This document shows positions 61,706 through 64,000 of a stretch of 64,000 bases of DNA, one piece after another. A program made the translations under genes and the position numbers. This stretch comes from Elephas maximus indicus (Eukaryota; Chordata; Mammalia; Proboscidea; Elephantidae): the NCBI RefSeq assembly GCF_024166365.1, contig NC_064827.1:75903135-75967134 (forward strand). Reading direction: 5' to 3'. The first letter of the stretch is position 1. Every line of letters begins with the position of its first letter. Under the pieces are notes generated by a model, which ran no database searches, was not told where the DNA came from, and saw only the letters and a program-made list of their open reading frames with translations.

Positions 61706-64000
61706 TTTTTTTTTTATTAACTTTTATTGAGCTTCAAGTGAACGTTTACAAATCAAGTCAGACTGTCACATATAAGTTCATATACACCTCACTCCGTACT
61801 CCCACTTGCTCTCCCCCTAATGAGTCAGCCCTTCCAGTCTCTCCTTTTCGTGACAATTTTGCCAGCTTCCAACTCTCTATCCTCCCATCCCCCCTCCAGA
61901 CAGGAGATGCCAACAGAGTCTCAAGTGTCCACCTGATATAATTAGCTCACTCTTTATCAGCATCTGTCTCCTACCCACTGTCCAGTCCCTTTCATGTCTG
62001 ATGAGTTGTTTTCGGAAATGGTTTCTGTCCTGGGCCAACAGAAGGTTTGGGGACCATGACCGCTGGGATTCCTCTAGTCTCAGTCATACCATTAAGTATG
62101 GTCTTTTTGTGAGAATCTGGGGTCTGCATCCCACTGATCTCCTGCTCCCTCAGGGGTTCTCTGTTGTGCTCCCTGTCAGGGCAGTCATCGATTGTGGCCG
62201 GGCACCAACTAGTTCTTCTGGTCTCAGGATGATGTAGGTCTCTGGTTCATGTGGCCCTTTCTGTCTCTTGGGCTCATAGTTATCGTGTGACCTTGGTGTT
62301 CTTCATTCTCCTTTGATCCAGGTGGGTTGAGACCAATTGATGCATCTTAGATGGCCGCTTGTTAGCATTTTAAGACTCCAGACGCCACATTTCAAAGTGG
62401 GATGCAGAATGTTTTCACAATAGAATTATTTTGCCAATTGACTTAGAAGTCCCCTTAAACCATGGTCCCCAAACCCCCACCCTTGCTCCGCTGACCTTTG
62501 AAGCATTCAGTTTATCCAGGAAACTTCTTTGCTTTTGGTCCAGTCCAGTTGAGCTGACCTTCCATGTATTGAGTATTGTCCTTCCCTTCACCTAAAGCAG
62601 TTCTTATCTACTAATTAATCAATAAAAACCCTCTCCCACTCTCCCTCCCTCCCCCCCCGTAACCACAAAAGTATGTGTTCTTCTCAGTTTATACTATTTC
62701 TCAAGATCTTATAATAGTGGTCTTATACAATATTTGTCCTTTTGCCTCTGACTAATTACTCTCAGCATAATGCCTTCCAGGTTCCTCCATGTTATGAAAT
62801 GTTTCACAGATTCATCACTGTTCTGTATCAATGCGTAGTATTCCATTGTGTGACTATACCACAATTTATTTAACCATTCATCCGTTGATGGACACCTTGG
62901 TTGCTTCCAGCTTTTTGCTATTGTAAACAGAGCTGCAATAAACATGGGTGTGCATATATCTGTTTGTGTGAAGGCTCTTATTTCTCTAGGGTATATTCCG
63001 AGAAGCGGGATTTCTGGGTTGTATAGTAGTTCTATTTCTAACTGTTTATGATAACGCCAGATGGATTTCCAAAGTGGTTGTAGCATTTTACATTCCCACC
63101 AGCAGTGTATAAGAGTTCCAATCTCTCCGCAGCCTCTCCAACATTTAGTATTTTGTGTTTTTTGGATTAATGCCAGCCTTGTTGGAGTGAGATGGAATCT
63201 CATCGTAGTTTTAATTTGCATTTCTCTAATGGCTAATGATCAAGAGCATTTTCTCATGTATCTGTTAGCTGCCTGAGTATCTTCTTTAGAGAAGTGTGTG
63301 TTCATATCCTTTGCCCACTTCTTGATTGGGTTGTTTGTCTTTTTGTGCTTGAGTTTTGACAGAATCATATAGATTTTAGAGATCAGGCATTGGTCGGAGA
63401 TGTCATAGCTGAAAATTCTTTCCCAGTCTGTAGGCGGTCTTTTTACTCTTTTGGTGAAGTCTTTAGATGAGCATAGGTGTTGATTTTTAGGAGCTCCCAG
63501 TTATCTGGTTTCTCTTCGTCATTTTTGGTAATGTTTTGTATTCTGTTTATGCCTTGTATTAGGGCTCCTAAGGTTGTCCCTATTTTTTCTTCCATGATCT
63601 TTATCGTTTTAGTCTTTATGTTTAGGTCTTTGATCCACTTGGAGTTAGTTTTTGTGCTTGGTATGAGGTATGGGTCCTGTTTCATTTTTTTGCAAATGGA
63701 TATCCAGTTATGCCAGCACCGTTTGTTAAAAAGACTATCTTTTCCCCAATTAACTGACACTGGGCCTTTGTCAAATATCAGCTGCTCATATGTGGATGGA
63801 TTTATATCTGGGTTCTCAATTCTGTTCCACTGGTCTATGTGTCTGTTGTCGTACCAGTACCAGGCTGTTTTCACTACTGTGGCTGTATAATAGGTTCTGA
63901 AGTCAGGTAGAGTGAGGCCTCCCACTTTCTTCTTCTTTTTCAGTAATGCTTTGCTTATCCGAGGCTTTTTTCCCTTCCATATGAAGTTAGTGATTTGTTT
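61706..64000 (-). mobile_element. L1 LINE, antisense, 3' UTR and ORF2 C-terminus (continues off the right edge)
   Basis: From the plus strand: poly-T, then antisense 3' UTR (CTTTTATTGAGCTTCAAGTG, TAAGACTCCAGACGCC) to about 62700. Minus-strand ORF2 C-terminus follows, with [20 protein letters not shown] (Cys-rich motif), [40 protein letters not shown] and NWISICKKMKQDPYLIPSTK. The frame is shifted once near 63440, between AHLKTSPKE and the continuation, so ORF2 is not intact. This is the best-preserved L1 in the window. Confidence 0.92.

Noticed and set aside
63477-63890. 137-codon plus-strand open frame
   Set aside because: It is the exact antisense of the L1 ORF2 C-terminus on the minus strand; the peptide has no independent family likeness.

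Overview
The window is vertebrate nuclear DNA, almost certainly from an afrotherian mammal (elephant, sirenian or hyrax grade). Three mammalian genes occur in the order RPL35 - ARPC5L - GOLGA1, which from memory is the human chromosome 9q33.3 order. The lineage call rests on the repeats. There are about 18 copies or pieces of the tRNA-derived afrotherian SINE (AfroSINE). There are also three copies of an RTE-type LINE whose 3' end is nearly identical to the SINE tail, and L1 elements with an afrotherian-looking 3' end.

Layout. (1) 1-1570: the minus-strand 5' end of RPL35, with exons 1 and 2 and a GC-rich, 5'TOP-type promoter; exons 3 onward lie off the left edge. (2) 1570-5600: intergenic, with a MIR split by a SINE, an L2 fragment and an LTR-like repeat. 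(3) 5600-13740: ARPC5L, complete on the plus strand in four coding exons that give exactly 153 codons. Its intron 1 has the signature of a minor-spliceosome (U12) AT-AC intron. (4) 14190-59323: GOLGA1 (golgin-97) on the minus strand, tail-to-tail with ARPC5L. Twenty coding exons are present. Their lengths sum to 722 residues plus stop, leaving about 45 N-terminal residues off the right edge if the protein is 767 residues as I recall for human. The C-terminal GRIP domain is intact. (5) 59324-64000: GOLGA1 intron with MIR, SINE, an LTR and an antisense L1 that runs off the right edge.

The two complete or near-complete genes encode a subunit of the Arp2/3 actin-nucleating complex and a trans-Golgi tether. 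Nothing suggests an operon-like functional link; the neighbourhood is ordinary conserved mammalian synteny. GOLGA1 introns, especially the 10.3 kb intron 34192-44524 and the 46603-50722 intron, are layered retroelement mosaics. Several insertions can be delimited by target-site duplications. A UBE2V1 processed pseudogene lies in another intron.

I found no new gene system. The most rewarding observations are the AT-AC intron of ARPC5L, the SINE/RTE shared tail, and several unusual SINE insertions: two at one target site, one carrying an inverted piece of itself, and one reduced to 62 bp but still flanked by target-site duplications. All repeat family names are from pattern recognition and were not run against a library.
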